Shown here: one piece after another, positions 45,522-54,404 of the stretch | Position numbering within the stretch: the stretch's first letter is position 1 | Layout: every line of letters starts with the position of its first letter | Assembly (NCBI GenBank): GCA_015057505.1 | Contig: SVEG01000003.1 | Coordinates: forward strand, 1 to 64,000 | Direction: 5' to 3' | DNA length: 64,000 nucleotides | DNA from: Lachnospiraceae bacterium | GTDB taxonomy: Bacteria > Bacillota > Clostridia > Lachnospirales > Lachnospiraceae | Program-made: the position numbers and the translations under genes | The notes under the pieces: generated by a model | What the model saw: only the letters and a program-made list of their open reading frames with translations | What the model was told of the DNA's origin: nothing | Databases searched by the model: none

Positions 45522-46385
45522 TTATTTGGGTTCCCATCTGCCTGATGCACCGCACGGAAGAACAAGTCCTGAACTTCTTACGGGAAGCCCGATTTCATCG
45601 GAGGTTACATGTCCTCCGAACTTTTTGCCGATAACTGTGTCTATCATATAGGTAAGGACTGCGGGTGCAAGTCCGGTAGTATATGAATTGATGAGGAAGA
45701 AAAGCGGGTTGTCCGACAAAATGCTGGAGCAAAGCTCTACAAATGGATAGATTGAATCCTCGATTTTCCAGATTTCGCCCTTGGGACCGCGACCGTAGGA
45801 GGGCGGGTCCATGATGATTGCGTCGTAGCGGTTGCCGCGTCTGATTTCGCGTTCAACGAATTTACCGCAGTCATCAACAAGCCATCTGATAGGTGCGTCA
45901 GCAAGTCCCGATGCGGCGGCATTTTCCTTGGCCCAGCCAACCATACCCTTGGAGGCGTCAACATGGGTAACACTTGCACCTGCTTTTGCAGCGGCAATTG
46001 TAGCACCGCCCGTATATGCAAAAAGATTAAGCACTTTTATTGGACGGCCTGCGTTGTGTATGAGATTTGAAAACCAGTCCCAGTTGGTCGCCTGCTCGGG
46101 AAATAGTCCCGTGTGTTTAAAACTGAATGGTTTTAAGTGAAATGTAAGTTCCCCATAATTAATGCTCCATTGTTCGGGAAGGTTAAAAAATTCCCATTCT
46201 CCGCCACCTTTGCTGCTACGGTGATAGTGACCGTTCTTCTTTTTCCAGTGTGGGTCATTCTTTGGCGTGCTCCAAATTACCTGAGGGTCAGGACGCACCA
46301 AAAAATAATCTCCCCAGCGTTCAAGCTTCTCACCGCCTGAACAGTCAAGTACTTCATAATCTTTCCATTTATCTGCAATCCACAT
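45522..46385 (-). CDS. SAM-dependent methyltransferase (RlmI/RlmK-like)
   Basis: A 287-residue class I methyltransferase. Motif I is LNLFAYTGGATIAAAKAG, followed by VDASKGMVGWAKEN, and the catalytic-site motif MDPPSYGRGPKGE; this is the layout of 23S rRNA-type methyltransferases without the PUA domain. The start at 46385 has AAAGGAAC upstream; the longer frame to 46472 lacks a site. The target is probably rRNA, but not proven. Confidence 0.85.
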   Translation of the reverse strand: MWIADKWKDYEVLDCSGGEKLERWGDYFLVRPDPQVIWSTPKNDPHWKKKNGHYHRSSKGGGEWEFFNLPEQWSINYGELTFHLKPFSFKHTGLFPEQATNWDWFSNLIHNAGRPIKVLNLFAYTGGATIAAAKAGASVTHVDASKGMVGWAKENAAASGLADAPIRWLVDDCGKFVEREIRRGNRYDAIIMDPPSYGRGPKGEIWKIEDSIYPFVELCSSILSDNPLFFLINSYTTGLAPAVLTYMIDTVIGKKFGGHVTSDEIGLPVRSSGLVLPCGASGRWEPK

Positions 46386-46541
46386 AATATTTCGGTTCCT
46401 TTCATAATAAAATGTAAGTGTGCAATCAGTTAAAAGTATACCGATTAGGACATGTTTACCGATTGTCTGCAAGTATAGTATACACGCTTTTGGTAATTAA
46501 GTAAATCATCTTATTTATTATAATTTAGTACACGGAATTTA

Positions 46542-46570
46542 TTGACTTATTTAAGGCATAATGATAGGAT
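46542..46570 (+). promoter_or_regulatory. Candidate promoter of the O-acetylation operon
   Basis: TTGACT, a 17-bp spacer and TAGGAT, about 70 bp before the MBOAT gene. Confidence 0.5.
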
Positions 46571-46639
46571 ATAGTCGTATAATTGTGCGAATATTGGAGA
46601 AATATGTCGTGGCATAAGAGTTATGAAAGGAGCTTGGAG

Positions 46640-48067
46640 ATGGTATTCAGCAGTTTAGAATTTTTGTTTTTGTTTTTACCTATATTTTTGCTTATATATT
46701 TCCTGATACCGTCCCGATTCCGTAATTTGATTCTTTTTGCCGGAAGTGTTGTTTTTTACTCGATGGGAACACTTGAAAAACCGGTATATATTTTACTGAT
46801 TGTAGGCTCAATGCTTGTTAATTATCTCGTTGCGCTCGGAATGGCTCGTTTTGATAAATGTAAGAAGCTATTCTTTATTCTTGGAGTTATATATAATTTT
46901 GCGTGGCTTTTTGTATTTAAGTATTCCGATTTTATGTTCTCGGGTGTGAATGAATTTATTGCGGCATTTCTTCCGAAGGTAGAGTTCAGATTTAAAATGC
47001 TCGGCCTTTTGCTTCCGATAGGTATAAGCTTTTATACATTCCAGAGTGTTTCTTATATTGCGGATGTTTATAAAGGTAAATGTGAGGCGGAACGTTCATT
47101 TATTAATCTCGGAGCGTATATCTGTATGTTCCCGCAGCTTATTGCCGGACCGATTGTTACTTATGCCTCGGTGAGAGAGCAGTTGCATGCGGAAAGAAAG
47201 TTTTCTCTGGTTGATTTCAGTGAGGGAATTAAAACATTTGTTTTTGGTCTGGGACTTAAGGTTATACTTGCCAATCAGCTCGGAAATTTGTGGTCCACAC
47301 TTTCAACCATAGGTTACGAGAGTGTTTCGACTCCGCTTGCATGGCTTGGACTTATAGCGTATACATTTCAGATTTACTTTGATTTTTACGGATACTCGCT
47401 CATGGCATTGGGACTCGGTAAAATAATAGGTTTTAATTTCCCGGATAACTTCAACCATCCGTACATATCATGCAGTATGACAGAATTTTGGAGGCGTTGG
47501 CATATAACGCTCGGAAGCTGGTTCAGGGAATATGTGTATATTCCGCTCGGCGGAAGCCGCGTAAGTAAACCACGCATGATTTTCAATCTGTTTGTTGTGT
47601 GGATTTTTACGGGACTTTGGCACGGGGCAAGCCTTAACTTTGTGTTGTGGGGGTTGGTACTTTTCTTATTTATAATGATAGAGAAGCTATTCCTGAAAAA
47701 GTATCTTGATAAGTATAAGTGGTTTGGACATATTTATATGATAATACTGATTCCGCTCAGCTGGGCACTTTTTGCGATAACGGATTTTTCGCAGCTTGCG
47801 GTATTTTTCGGAAGACTGTTTCCGTTTATAACGTCTGCTGAGTCGCAACAGCTTGTTATTTACCGCTATGATTTTATAAAGTATGCGAAAGAATTCGGAA
47901 TGCTTCTTGTAGCAGGAGTGTTTTTCTCGACGGAGTTTCCTTATAAGCTTCTTAAAAAATATAAGGACAGCATTTTTGAGACGGTATTTTTGCTTGCTGC
48001 CTTCTATATTGCGGTATATTGCATGTATAAGGGACTTAATGATCCATTTTTGTATTTTAGGTTTTAA
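46640..48067 (+). CDS. MBOAT-family membrane O-acyltransferase (AlgI/DltB-like)
   Basis: A 475-residue polytopic membrane protein. The family signatures are FWRRWHITLGSWFREYVYIPLGG and LWHGASLNFVLWG, with the two histidines that mark the active site. It moves an acyl (usually acetyl) group across the membrane for transfer to a cell-surface glycan. The start at 46640 has GAAAGGAGC upstream. Two SGNH-hydrolase-like genes follow at once, as AlgJ/AlgX-like or PatB-like partners would. Confidence 0.93.
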   Translation: MVFSSLEFLFLFLPIFLLIYFLIPSRFRNLILFAGSVVFYSMGTLEKPVYILLIVGSMLVNYLVALGMARFDKCKKLFFILGVIYNFAWLFVFKYSDFMFSGVNEFIAAFLPKVEFRFKMLGLLLPIGISFYTFQSVSYIADVYKGKCEAERSFINLGAYICMFPQLIAGPIVTYASVREQLHAERKFSLVDFSEGIKTFVFGLGLKVILANQLGNLWSTLSTIGYESVSTPLAWLGLIAYTFQIYFDFYGYSLMALGLGKIIGFNFPDNFNHPYISCSMTEFWRRWHITLGSWFREYVYIPLGGSRVSKPRMIFNLFVVWIFTGLWHGASLNFVLWGLVLFLFIMIEKLFLKKYLDKYKWFGHIYMIILIPLSWALFAITDFSQLAVFFGRLFPFITSAESQQLVIYRYDFIKYAKEFGMLLVAGVFFSTEFPYKLLKKYKDSIFETVFLLAAFYIAVYCMYKGLNDPFLYFRF

Positions 48068-48081
48068 AGGGGATAATTCAG

Positions 48082-49212
48082 GTGAAAATTAAAAAGCACA
48101 ATATATTTTTACTTCTTTTTATAATAAGTTATGTTGCAGTTTTGCCGATTGTTTTTACGGAAATGTATAAGAATTCGGGTTTTGGTGAATTGTTTGCGGC
48201 ACCGGATGACAATGAAACGACAGATGCGTTGGAGGTTATTGACGGCGGAGAGGAAAATCCGGGTGATATCACGGAGACACCACCGGTAAGCACATCGGAA
48301 GCTCCTTCAGAATTTCCAACAAGTACGTCGGATGTAACAAATGACAGCAGTACGGAGCCGGATTCTTCAGAGACTACACCGGAACAGGAGACAACTCCTG
48401 CAGAATCAGAGACTGATCCTACTACGGAGACATCACCTGAGGAAACTCAGTCGAATAATTTCGAAGAAAGTGTCGACACCACCACTGCAGATACTCCTGC
48501 TGAAGTACAGACGGAGACATCAACGGAAGAATCTTCTGAGGTTTCAACAACTCCTCAAGAGTCTACAACAAATCAAGAAGAAACTTCTGAACAGGAGACT
48601 ACTGCGGAGGACGATACAAAAGTACAGTTTATGACTGTGGAGCCCGCGTATTTTGATGATGCGCTTTTTATCGGGGATTCAAGAACGGTCGGTATATATG
48701 AATATGGTGTGCTTAAGGATGCGGATTTCTTTTGTAATGTAGGTATGAGTGTTTTTTCCGTACATAAGGCAGAGGTTAATATTCCGTCTGTCGGAAAGAC
48801 GACACTTACCAAGCTTTTGGAGAACTGCAAGTATGGCAAAGTTTACATAATGCTTGGCATGAACGAGCTGGGTTATAGTCTTAATAAGATTATCGGCAAA
48901 TATGAAGAACTGATAAATGAAGTGCGTACTTTGCAGCCAGATGCCATTATTTATCTTCAGGCGAATCTGCGTGTGACCAAGAAGCGTTCCGAGAGCGACT
49001 CTATATACAACAACACGAAGATTAACCGCATCAACTCTGCGGTTGCTGCATATGCGAATGATAAAGATATTTTCTATATAGATGTTAATCCGTTGTTTGA
49101 TGACGGAGAAGGTAATTTTGACAAGAAATATACTAACGACAATACACATCCGTTTGCAAGGTATTATACCGAATGGAGCAAATGGCTGTGCGAGATGGCG
49201 GTTATCAGATAA
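48082..49212 (+). CDS. Membrane-anchored SGNH-type protein 1
   Basis: A 376-residue protein with one N-terminal membrane helix (about 8-28), a long Ser/Thr/Glu/Pro linker (about 45-185) that would span the wall, and a C-terminal SGNH/GDSL domain. The nucleophile S200 lies in IGDSRTVG, NVG and GMNELG supply the oxyanion-hole blocks, and D353-x-x-H356 (DNTHP) completes the triad. Likely final O-acetyl transfer or removal on a surface polysaccharide together with the MBOAT protein. The GTG start has AAAGGGGAT upstream, 14 bases after the MBOAT stop. Confidence 0.88.
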   Translation: MKIKKHNIFLLLFIISYVAVLPIVFTEMYKNSGFGELFAAPDDNETTDALEVIDGGEENPGDITETPPVSTSEAPSEFPTSTSDVTNDSSTEPDSSETTPEQETTPAESETDPTTETSPEETQSNNFEESVDTTTADTPAEVQTETSTEESSEVSTTPQESTTNQEETSEQETTAEDDTKVQFMTVEPAYFDDALFIGDSRTVGIYEYGVLKDADFFCNVGMSVFSVHKAEVNIPSVGKTTLTKLLENCKYGKVYIMLGMNELGYSLNKIIGKYEELINEVRTLQPDAIIYLQANLRVTKKRSESDSIYNNTKINRINSAVAAYANDKDIFYIDVNPLFDDGEGNFDKKYTNDNTHPFARYYTEWSKWLCEMAVIR

Positions 49213-49233
49213 TTATTAATCGGAGTTTTGCAT

Positions 49234-50379
49234 ATGAAGACAAACAAAAAATCTTTTTGGCTGAATTTCTTCGCATTGACGTTTGTGATGTTGGCAGTAT
49301 CGGCAGTTGCCTTTATTGTCATGTACGACGATGGCGCGAAGAAAAATGAGCAGGAGGAGACAGCGTCGCCTACACCGTCCGGGTATCTTGATAATACGGA
49401 TGCAAGTACGACAATTCCTACTGTTACGGTGATATTGCCGACTAAGTCAGACAGTTTCGCAGAAACTGCTGACACAACTGAACAAGAAAAGATTTCGGAG
49501 ACTCAGAATACTTCTGAGTCTTTGTCTGCATCTGAAAATTATTCAGAAACTACTGATATTACCGAGGTGCAGACCACGACGGAGCCAACTACAACGGAGA
49601 AGCCCACTACTACTGAAGCACCGACTACTACTGAGGAGCCGACAACTCCTGAGCCTGCAACATCTGAGGAACCCACAGTAGCTCCGACTACTACACCGGA
49701 GCCGGAGACTACTACAAAAACGTCGACAATAGACACGACTAAGGATACAACAGAGTCGCCCACAACAGTGGCAGAGGGACAAGTTCTTACAACCATAACC
49801 GTAGAACCGTCGTATTTTGATGATGCGTTATTTATCGGCGACTCACGAACCGTCGGAATACAGCTTTATGGAGTTTTAACGGGTGCGGACTTTTTCTGCA
49901 ACACGGGTATGAGCATATACAGTCTCCGCAAGGCGAATATTGAGATAGAGGAAGTCGGCAAAATTGGAATCAGCGATTTGCTCAAAACTAAATCCTACGG
50001 CAAGGTGTATGTGATGCTCGGCATAAATGAGATAAGCTACAGCTTTAACGGTACCGTAAAGAAGTATAAAGCCTTACTCGATGAAATCAGGGAAACGCAG
50101 CCGAATGCGGATATTTATATCCAGGCGAACCTGCATGTAACCAAGGAGCGTTCCGACAAGGACCAGTATGTTAACAATGCGAATCTCGATAAGTTCAACA
50201 AGGCTATCGCACAGTTTGCCGACAATAAAACTATTTTCTATATAGACCCGAATGAGTATTTTGATGATGCGGAGGGCAATCTCAGCACGGAATATTGCAG
50301 TGATGCTTCGCATATCCGCACGAAGTATTATAAAGAGTGGAGTAAGTGGATTTGTACGCAGGTGTTTGTGACGGAATAG
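49234..50379 (+). CDS. Membrane-anchored SGNH-type protein 2 (paralogue)
   Basis: A 381-residue tandem paralogue of the preceding gene: membrane helix (about 10-30), Thr/Glu/Pro linker with many TTE/TTT runs (about 90-185), and a catalytic domain with IGDSRTVG, LGINEIS and the C-terminal DASH in place of DNTH. The catalytic domains align along their length while the linkers do not. CGGAG precedes ATG at 49234; the in-frame TTG two codons earlier is less likely. Confidence 0.88.
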   Translation: MKTNKKSFWLNFFALTFVMLAVSAVAFIVMYDDGAKKNEQEETASPTPSGYLDNTDASTTIPTVTVILPTKSDSFAETADTTEQEKISETQNTSESLSASENYSETTDITEVQTTTEPTTTEKPTTTEAPTTTEEPTTPEPATSEEPTVAPTTTPEPETTTKTSTIDTTKDTTESPTTVAEGQVLTTITVEPSYFDDALFIGDSRTVGIQLYGVLTGADFFCNTGMSIYSLRKANIEIEEVGKIGISDLLKTKSYGKVYVMLGINEISYSFNGTVKKYKALLDEIRETQPNADIYIQANLHVTKERSDKDQYVNNANLDKFNKAIAQFADNKTIFYIDPNEYFDDAEGNLSTEYCSDASHIRTKYYKEWSKWICTQVFVTE

Positions 50380-50425
50380 GGAGATATGTTTAGTTTCTAT
50401 ATATAATAAGAAATGAGGGCGTAAC

Positions 50426-50920
50426 ATGCAGATACGAAAAACAAACCTTTCAGAGCTTTCGGAGGTCATGGAGGTATACGCATACGCCAGAAAATTTATG
50501 GCGGAGCACGGCAACCCCAATCAATGGCGTAATACGAAACCTACAAGAGAGCAGGTTGAAGAGGATATAAGACTCGGAAGACATTATGTGTGTGAGTCGG
50601 ACGGCAGGATTGCGGCAGTATTTTTCTTTAATATAGGAAACGATCCGACGTACGACATAATATATAATGGCGCGTGGCTTAATGACAGGGACTATGGTGT
50701 GGTTCACAGAATAGCATCTGCAGGCATAGTTAAGGGTGCAGGCTCGTTTTGTGTCAACTGGGCATTTTCGCAGTGTGGCAATCTTAAGATAGACACGCAT
50801 GAGGATAATATTGTTATGCAGAACATGCTTAAGAAAAATGGTTTTTCGTATTGTGGAATTATACATCTTGAGAATGGCGATGAGAGACTTGCCTTTCATA
50901 AGGAGGAGAAGGATGCGTAA
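50426..50920 (+). CDS. GNAT-family N-acetyltransferase
   Basis: A 164-residue protein with the GNAT fold: IRKTNLSELSEVMEVY at the start, a beta-bulge region (GRIAAVFFFNIG), and the acetyl-CoA/C-terminal part LKIDTHEDNIVMQNMLKKNGF. Substrate unknown. GAGGGCG precedes ATG. Confidence 0.85.
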   Translation: MQIRKTNLSELSEVMEVYAYARKFMAEHGNPNQWRNTKPTREQVEEDIRLGRHYVCESDGRIAAVFFFNIGNDPTYDIIYNGAWLNDRDYGVVHRIASAGIVKGAGSFCVNWAFSQCGNLKIDTHEDNIVMQNMLKKNGFSYCGIIHLENGDERLAFHKEEKDA

Positions 50921-51674
50921 GTATGACCTTATAATGTTTATGGGGCAGTCTAATATGGCAGGCAGAGGAATTGTTAGTGAGAGGTGGCCACAGTCAGCTG
51001 TGGAGTGTAAGGGAGATGCGGGATATGAGTTCCGTGCAATCTCTGATCCGACAAAACTATATTATATAGAAGAACCGTTTGGTGTTAATGAGAATAATCC
51101 TAATGGAATAAATGAGCCGGGAATGAAAACCGGCTCACTTGTTTCTGCGTTTGTGAATTCTTATTATGAAACATCGGGAGTTCCGGTGATAGCTGTCTCG
51201 GCAAGCAAGGGCGGTTCTAAGATTGAAAGTTGGCAGGGTAATGATGATTATCTTACGGATGCTATCGAGAGACTTGAGAGGGCAGAGAAATATTGTAGAG
51301 ATAAAGATATAGATATACGTCACAGATTTATGGTCTGGTGTCAGGGCGAGTCGGACGGCGATGCCGGCACAAGCGCAGAGGCGTATAATGAGCTGTTTTT
51401 AAATATGCTTGATAAGATGCTCGAGGCAGGTATTGAAAAATGCTTTCTTATTATAATAGGAGAGTATAACGGTGCAGGGGATGTTGATTATTCAATAATA
51501 AGGAATGCACAGTTTCATTTGGCGGGAGAGAATTCGAACGTTATTCTTGTCTCAAATGATTTCTGCAAGATGAAGGAACGCGGACTTATGAAGGATGCGT
51601 TTCATTATTACCAGCAGGCATATAATGAGGTGGGAGATATTGCGGGAAAACAAGCGGGAATTTATACGAAATGA
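50913..51674 (+). CDS. Sialate-O-acetylesterase-like carbohydrate esterase (SASA domain)
   Basis: A 253-residue SGNH-type esterase. The nucleophile block is MGQSNMAGRG (residues 9-18), WCQGESDGDA is the third block, and DAFHYYQQAYNEVG carries the histidine. It probably removes acetyl groups from sugars, cytoplasmic since no signal peptide is visible. The start overlaps the GNAT gene by 8 bases, with AGGAGGAGAAGG upstream. Confidence 0.85.
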   Translation: MRKYDLIMFMGQSNMAGRGIVSERWPQSAVECKGDAGYEFRAISDPTKLYYIEEPFGVNENNPNGINEPGMKTGSLVSAFVNSYYETSGVPVIAVSASKGGSKIESWQGNDDYLTDAIERLERAEKYCRDKDIDIRHRFMVWCQGESDGDAGTSAEAYNELFLNMLDKMLEAGIEKCFLIIIGEYNGAGDVDYSIIRNAQFHLAGENSNVILVSNDFCKMKERGLMKDAFHYYQQAYNEVGDIAGKQAGIYTK

Positions 51675-51701
51675 TAAATGTAAAAAATTACCATAAAATT
51701 C

Positions 51702-51730
51702 TTGCGGATGTATATAGCGCGTGATATAAT
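51702..51730 (+). promoter_or_regulatory. Promoter of the toxin mRNA
   Basis: TTGCGG, a 17-bp spacer and perfect TATAAT. The 60-base leader contains CCTCCC that can pair with the GGGAGG ribosome binding site. Confidence 0.8.
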
Positions 51731-51798
51731 TATTATATGGAGTAATCGTGTACAAGGTGGTAGCCTCCCGTACTGGAGATAGAAGGGAGGTGGTGCTA

Positions 51799-51891
51799 AT
51801 GGAGATGTTTTCATTTCAGGATTTAATCTTGTTTGCAACATTTTTAATTGCGCTGCTTACCTACATAAGTGGGATTAATGAGCAAAAATAA
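51799..51891 (+). CDS. Putative holin-like type I toxin peptide
   Basis: A 30-residue peptide starting MEMFSFQDLILFATFLIAL and ending ISGINEQK: one hydrophobic helix with a short polar tail, the pattern of Hol-Tox/TxpA-like membrane toxins. GGGAGGTGG is the ribosome binding site, sequestered by an upstream CCTCCC. The terminator follows at once and a convergent RNA covers its 3' end. Function is inferred from these features. Confidence 0.75.
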   Translation: MEMFSFQDLILFATFLIALLTYISGINEQK

Positions 51892-51982
51892 ATAAGCCTA
51901 CCCTCTGTACTTGGCGTATACCGGGTAGGCTTATTGCATACTTGTGAGGCTAACCACTTTGTGGGCGGTTACTCCTTTTATG
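51885..51982 (-). ncRNA. Antisense RNA of the type I toxin locus
   Basis: From the minus-strand promoter at 51988-52016, a transcript of about 95 bases would start near 51982 and end in the shared hairpin plus TTATTTATTTTT. It overlaps the 3' end and terminator of the toxin mRNA, the standard convergent layout of RatA-like antitoxins. Confidence 0.7.
51891..51935. terminator. Bidirectional terminator of toxin and antitoxin
   Basis: AATAAGCCTACCC/GGGTAGGCTTATT, a 13-bp perfect stem with a 19-base loop. Confidence 0.85.
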
Positions 51983-51987
51983 TTTTA

Positions 51988-52016
51988 ATTATAACACAGG
52001 CATTTTGCAATTTCAA
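51988..52016 (-). promoter_or_regulatory. Promoter of the antisense RNA
   Basis: TTGAAA (52011-52016), a 17-bp spacer and perfect TATAAT (51988-51993) on the minus strand. Confidence 0.8.
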
Positions 52017-52071
52017 GTTTTTTGCAAAAATAAGGGAAAAACAGCCTTGGAAAAATTTTTTAAAAAAGTGC

Positions 52072-52100
52072 TTGCAATTTGACTTTAGATAGTGTATATT
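52072..52100 (+). promoter_or_regulatory. Promoter of the S10-spc operon
   Basis: TTGCAA, a 17-bp spacer and TATATT. An overlapping TTGACT (52078 region) makes the exact -35 uncertain. Confidence 0.65.
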
Positions 52101-52106
52101 ATATGG

Positions 52107-52331
52107 TGCTGTGACATTGATAGCGTAGAAGCGTGAGGTTGCTGCTTGAAAATAGCAGGTTTTCCGTGGAGCGAATGTCATGTTAGGAAACTGGCGACAA
52201 GTCACTGTACTGAATCATCTGTAATAACAGAAATGACCGTGTGATTTCATGAGTGTTTATTTATGACACACACGGGGTAGTGTACAGTCACCACTTGTCG
52301 TACTGTAAAAGTGCGAAAAGGAGGCGGCTTT
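52107..52331 (+). promoter_or_regulatory. Structured mRNA leader of the S10 operon
   Basis: About 225 bases. Hairpin 1: TGACATT (52112-52118) pairs with AATGTCA (52174-52180). Hairpin 2: CGACAAGT (52195-52202) pairs with ACTTGTCG (52293-52300), continues with ACTGTAC/GTACAGT, and encloses CTGT/ACAG and CCGTGTG/CACACGG stems. This compact structure before rpsJ is what a ribosomal-protein autoregulatory site would look like; the binding protein is not known. GGAGG follows before rpsJ. Confidence 0.7.
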
Positions 52332-52335
52332 TTTT

Positions 52336-52653
52336 ATGGCAAGTCAAGTAATGAGAATCACATTGAAGGCATACGATCACAAGTTAGTAGATCAGTCAGC
52401 CGGCAAAATCATCGAAACTGTTAAGAAGACAGGTTCACAGGTAAGCGGACCGGTACCGTTACCGACAAAGAAAGAGGTAGTAACTATTCTTAGAGCGGTA
52501 CACAAGTACAAAGATTCCAGAGAACAGTTCGAGCAGAGAACTCATAAGAGACTCATCGATATCATTACACCTACACAGAAGACTGTAGATGCATTATCAA
52601 GATTAGAAATGCCTGCAGGTGTAGACATCGATATCAAAATGAAAAACAAGTAA
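52336..52653 (+). CDS. rpsJ: 30S ribosomal protein S10
   Basis: A 105-residue protein with [19 protein letters not shown] and [10 protein letters not shown], the S10 signatures. First gene of the S10-spc operon; it binds 16S rRNA and (as NusE) joins antitermination complexes. AAGGAGG precedes ATG. Confidence 0.98.
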   Translation: MASQVMRITLKAYDHKLVDQSAGKIIETVKKTGSQVSGPVPLPTKKEVVTILRAVHKYKDSREQFEQRTHKRLIDIITPTQKTVDALSRLEMPAGVDIDIKMKNK

Positions 52654-52743
52654 TAATTAAGTAAGGCAAGAAATCCTGAAGGGTTTAATATAGAAGCAAC
52701 AACGAATAAAACTTTGTTCCACTTATATTAACTGTTCTAGGAT

Positions 52744-52763
52744 GATTGGGGCAGACCCCAATC
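52744..52763 (+). promoter_or_regulatory. Hairpin between rpsJ and rplC
   Basis: GATTGGGG-CAGA-CCCCAATC, an 8-bp perfect stem in the 137-base gap, about 20 bases before the rplC ribosome binding site. It could regulate or process the mRNA; no T run follows, so it is not a terminator. Confidence 0.5.
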
Positions 52764-52790
52764 CGCTGTAGAGAAAACAGGAGGTAAAGA

Positions 52791-53420
52791 ATGAAGAAAG
52801 CGATTTTAGCAACAAAAGTCGGAATGACTCAAATCTTCAACGCAGACGGTGTTTTAACACCTGTAACAGTTCTTCAGGCAGGTCCCTGTGTAGTAACACA
52901 GATTAAGACTGTTGAGAACGACGGTTACGAAGCAGTTCAGGTTGGTTTCGCTGACAAGAGAGAAAAGCTCGTTAGCAAGCCTGAGAAAGGACACTTTGAC
53001 AAGGCAGGCGTTTCTTACAAGAGATACGTAAGAGAGTTCAAGTTTGAGAACACTGCAGATTACAAAGTGGCAGATGAGATTAAAGCAGATATCTTCGCAG
53101 CAGGCGATAAGGTTGATGCAACAGCTATTTCAAAGGGTAAGGGCTTCCAGGGCGCTATCAAGAGACATGGACAGTCCAGAGGACCGATGGCTCATGGTTC
53201 TAAGTTCCATCGTCATGCAGGTTCTAACGGTTCATCATCATCACCCAGCCGTGTATTCAAGGGTAAGAAGATGCCCGGACAGATGGGTGGCAAGCGCATC
53301 ACAATCCAGAACCTCGAAGTTGTTCGTGTAGATGTTGAGAATAATATCATCTTAGTTAAGGGTGCAGTTCCCGGACCTAAGAAATCTTTGGTAACAATTA
53401 AAGAAAGCGTAAAGGCTTAA
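52791..53420 (+). CDS. rplC: 50S ribosomal protein L3
   Basis: A 209-residue protein starting [16 protein letters not shown] with the conserved loop around [12 protein letters not shown]-like residues ([15 protein letters not shown]) and [11 protein letters not shown]. It binds domain VI of 23S rRNA near the peptidyl-transferase centre. AGGAGG precedes ATG. Confidence 0.98.
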   Translation: MKKAILATKVGMTQIFNADGVLTPVTVLQAGPCVVTQIKTVENDGYEAVQVGFADKREKLVSKPEKGHFDKAGVSYKRYVREFKFENTADYKVADEIKADIFAAGDKVDATAISKGKGFQGAIKRHGQSRGPMAHGSKFHRHAGSNGSSSSPSRVFKGKKMPGQMGGKRITIQNLEVVRVDVENNIILVKGAVPGPKKSLVTIKESVKA

Positions 53421-53450
53421 TGCTTTTACAAAGGAAGGAGGACCATACAG

Positions 53451-54071
53451 ATGGCAAAAGTATCTGTTTTTAATATTGAAGGTAAACAGGTTGGCGAAAT
53501 CGAGTTAAATGATGCTGTATTCGGTGTTGAAGTTAACGAGCATCTTTTACACATGGCAGTAGTTAGCCAGCTTGCAAATAAGCGCCAGGGAACACAGAGC
53601 GCAAAGACACGTGCCGAAGTTAGCGGTGGTGGAAGAAAGCCTTGGAGACAGAAGGGTACAGGTCACGCTAGACAGGGTTCAACAAGAGCTCCTCAGTGGA
53701 CAGGCGGCGGTATCGTATTTGCTCCGAAGCCGAGAGATTACTCATTCAAGTTAAATAAGAAAGAAAAGAGACTTGCTCTTAAATCTGCTTTAACTTCAAG
53801 AGTAAACGAGAACAAGTTCATCGTAGTTGATTCTTTCAACTTCGACGAGATTAAGACAAAGAAATTTGCAACAGCTATGAACAACCTTAAGGTTGCTAAG
53901 GCGCTTGTTGTATTGAATGATGAGGATAAGAACGCAGCAATTTCTGCAAAGAATATCCCTACAGTAAAGACTGCATATACAAACACAATCAATGTATACG
54001 ACATTTTGAAGTACGATACACTTGTAGTTGCTAAGGATGCAGTTGCAAAAATTGAGGAGGTGTATGCATAA
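53451..54071 (+). CDS. rplD: 50S ribosomal protein L4
   Basis: A 206-residue protein with the extended-loop region [19 protein letters not shown] that lines the exit tunnel. L4 also represses the S10 operon in E. coli by binding its leader; the structured leader here is a candidate for similar control. GGAGG precedes ATG. Confidence 0.98.
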   Translation: MAKVSVFNIEGKQVGEIELNDAVFGVEVNEHLLHMAVVSQLANKRQGTQSAKTRAEVSGGGRKPWRQKGTGHARQGSTRAPQWTGGGIVFAPKPRDYSFKLNKKEKRLALKSALTSRVNENKFIVVDSFNFDEIKTKKFATAMNNLKVAKALVVLNDEDKNAAISAKNIPTVKTAYTNTINVYDILKYDTLVVAKDAVAKIEEVYA

Positions 54072-54370
54072 TGGCAAGTCTTCAGTATTATGATATAATC
54101 CTTAAACCGGTTATCACAGAGAAGAGTATGAACGCTATGAGCGAGAAAAAATACACATTCTTAGTTAATCCGGAAGCAGACAAAATGATGATTAAGAACG
54201 CTGTTGAGAAAATGTTCGACGGAGTTAAGGTTGCATCTGTTAACACAATGAATATGGATGGCAAGACTAAGAGAAGAGGAATGACATTCGGTAAGACAGC
54301 TAAGACAAAGAAAGCAATCGTAACACTTACAGCAGACAGCAAGGACATCGAGGTATTTGCAGGTCTGTAA
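54071..54370 (+). CDS. rplW: 50S ribosomal protein L23
   Basis: A 99-residue protein ([24 protein letters not shown]). It lies at the tunnel exit, where SRP and trigger factor dock. ATG overlaps the rplD stop by one base. Confidence 0.98.
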   Translation: MASLQYYDIILKPVITEKSMNAMSEKKYTFLVNPEADKMMIKNAVEKMFDGVKVASVNTMNMDGKTKRRGMTFGKTAKTKKAIVTLTADSKDIEVFAGL

Positions 54371-54404
54371 GAACAAAATGCAGCATTGAAAGGAGAGAGA
54401 CGAA

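Noticed and set aside
49539-49796. Valine/serine-rich minus-strand frame
   Set aside because: It is the complement of the repetitive Thr/Glu/Pro codons in the linker of SGNH protein 2.
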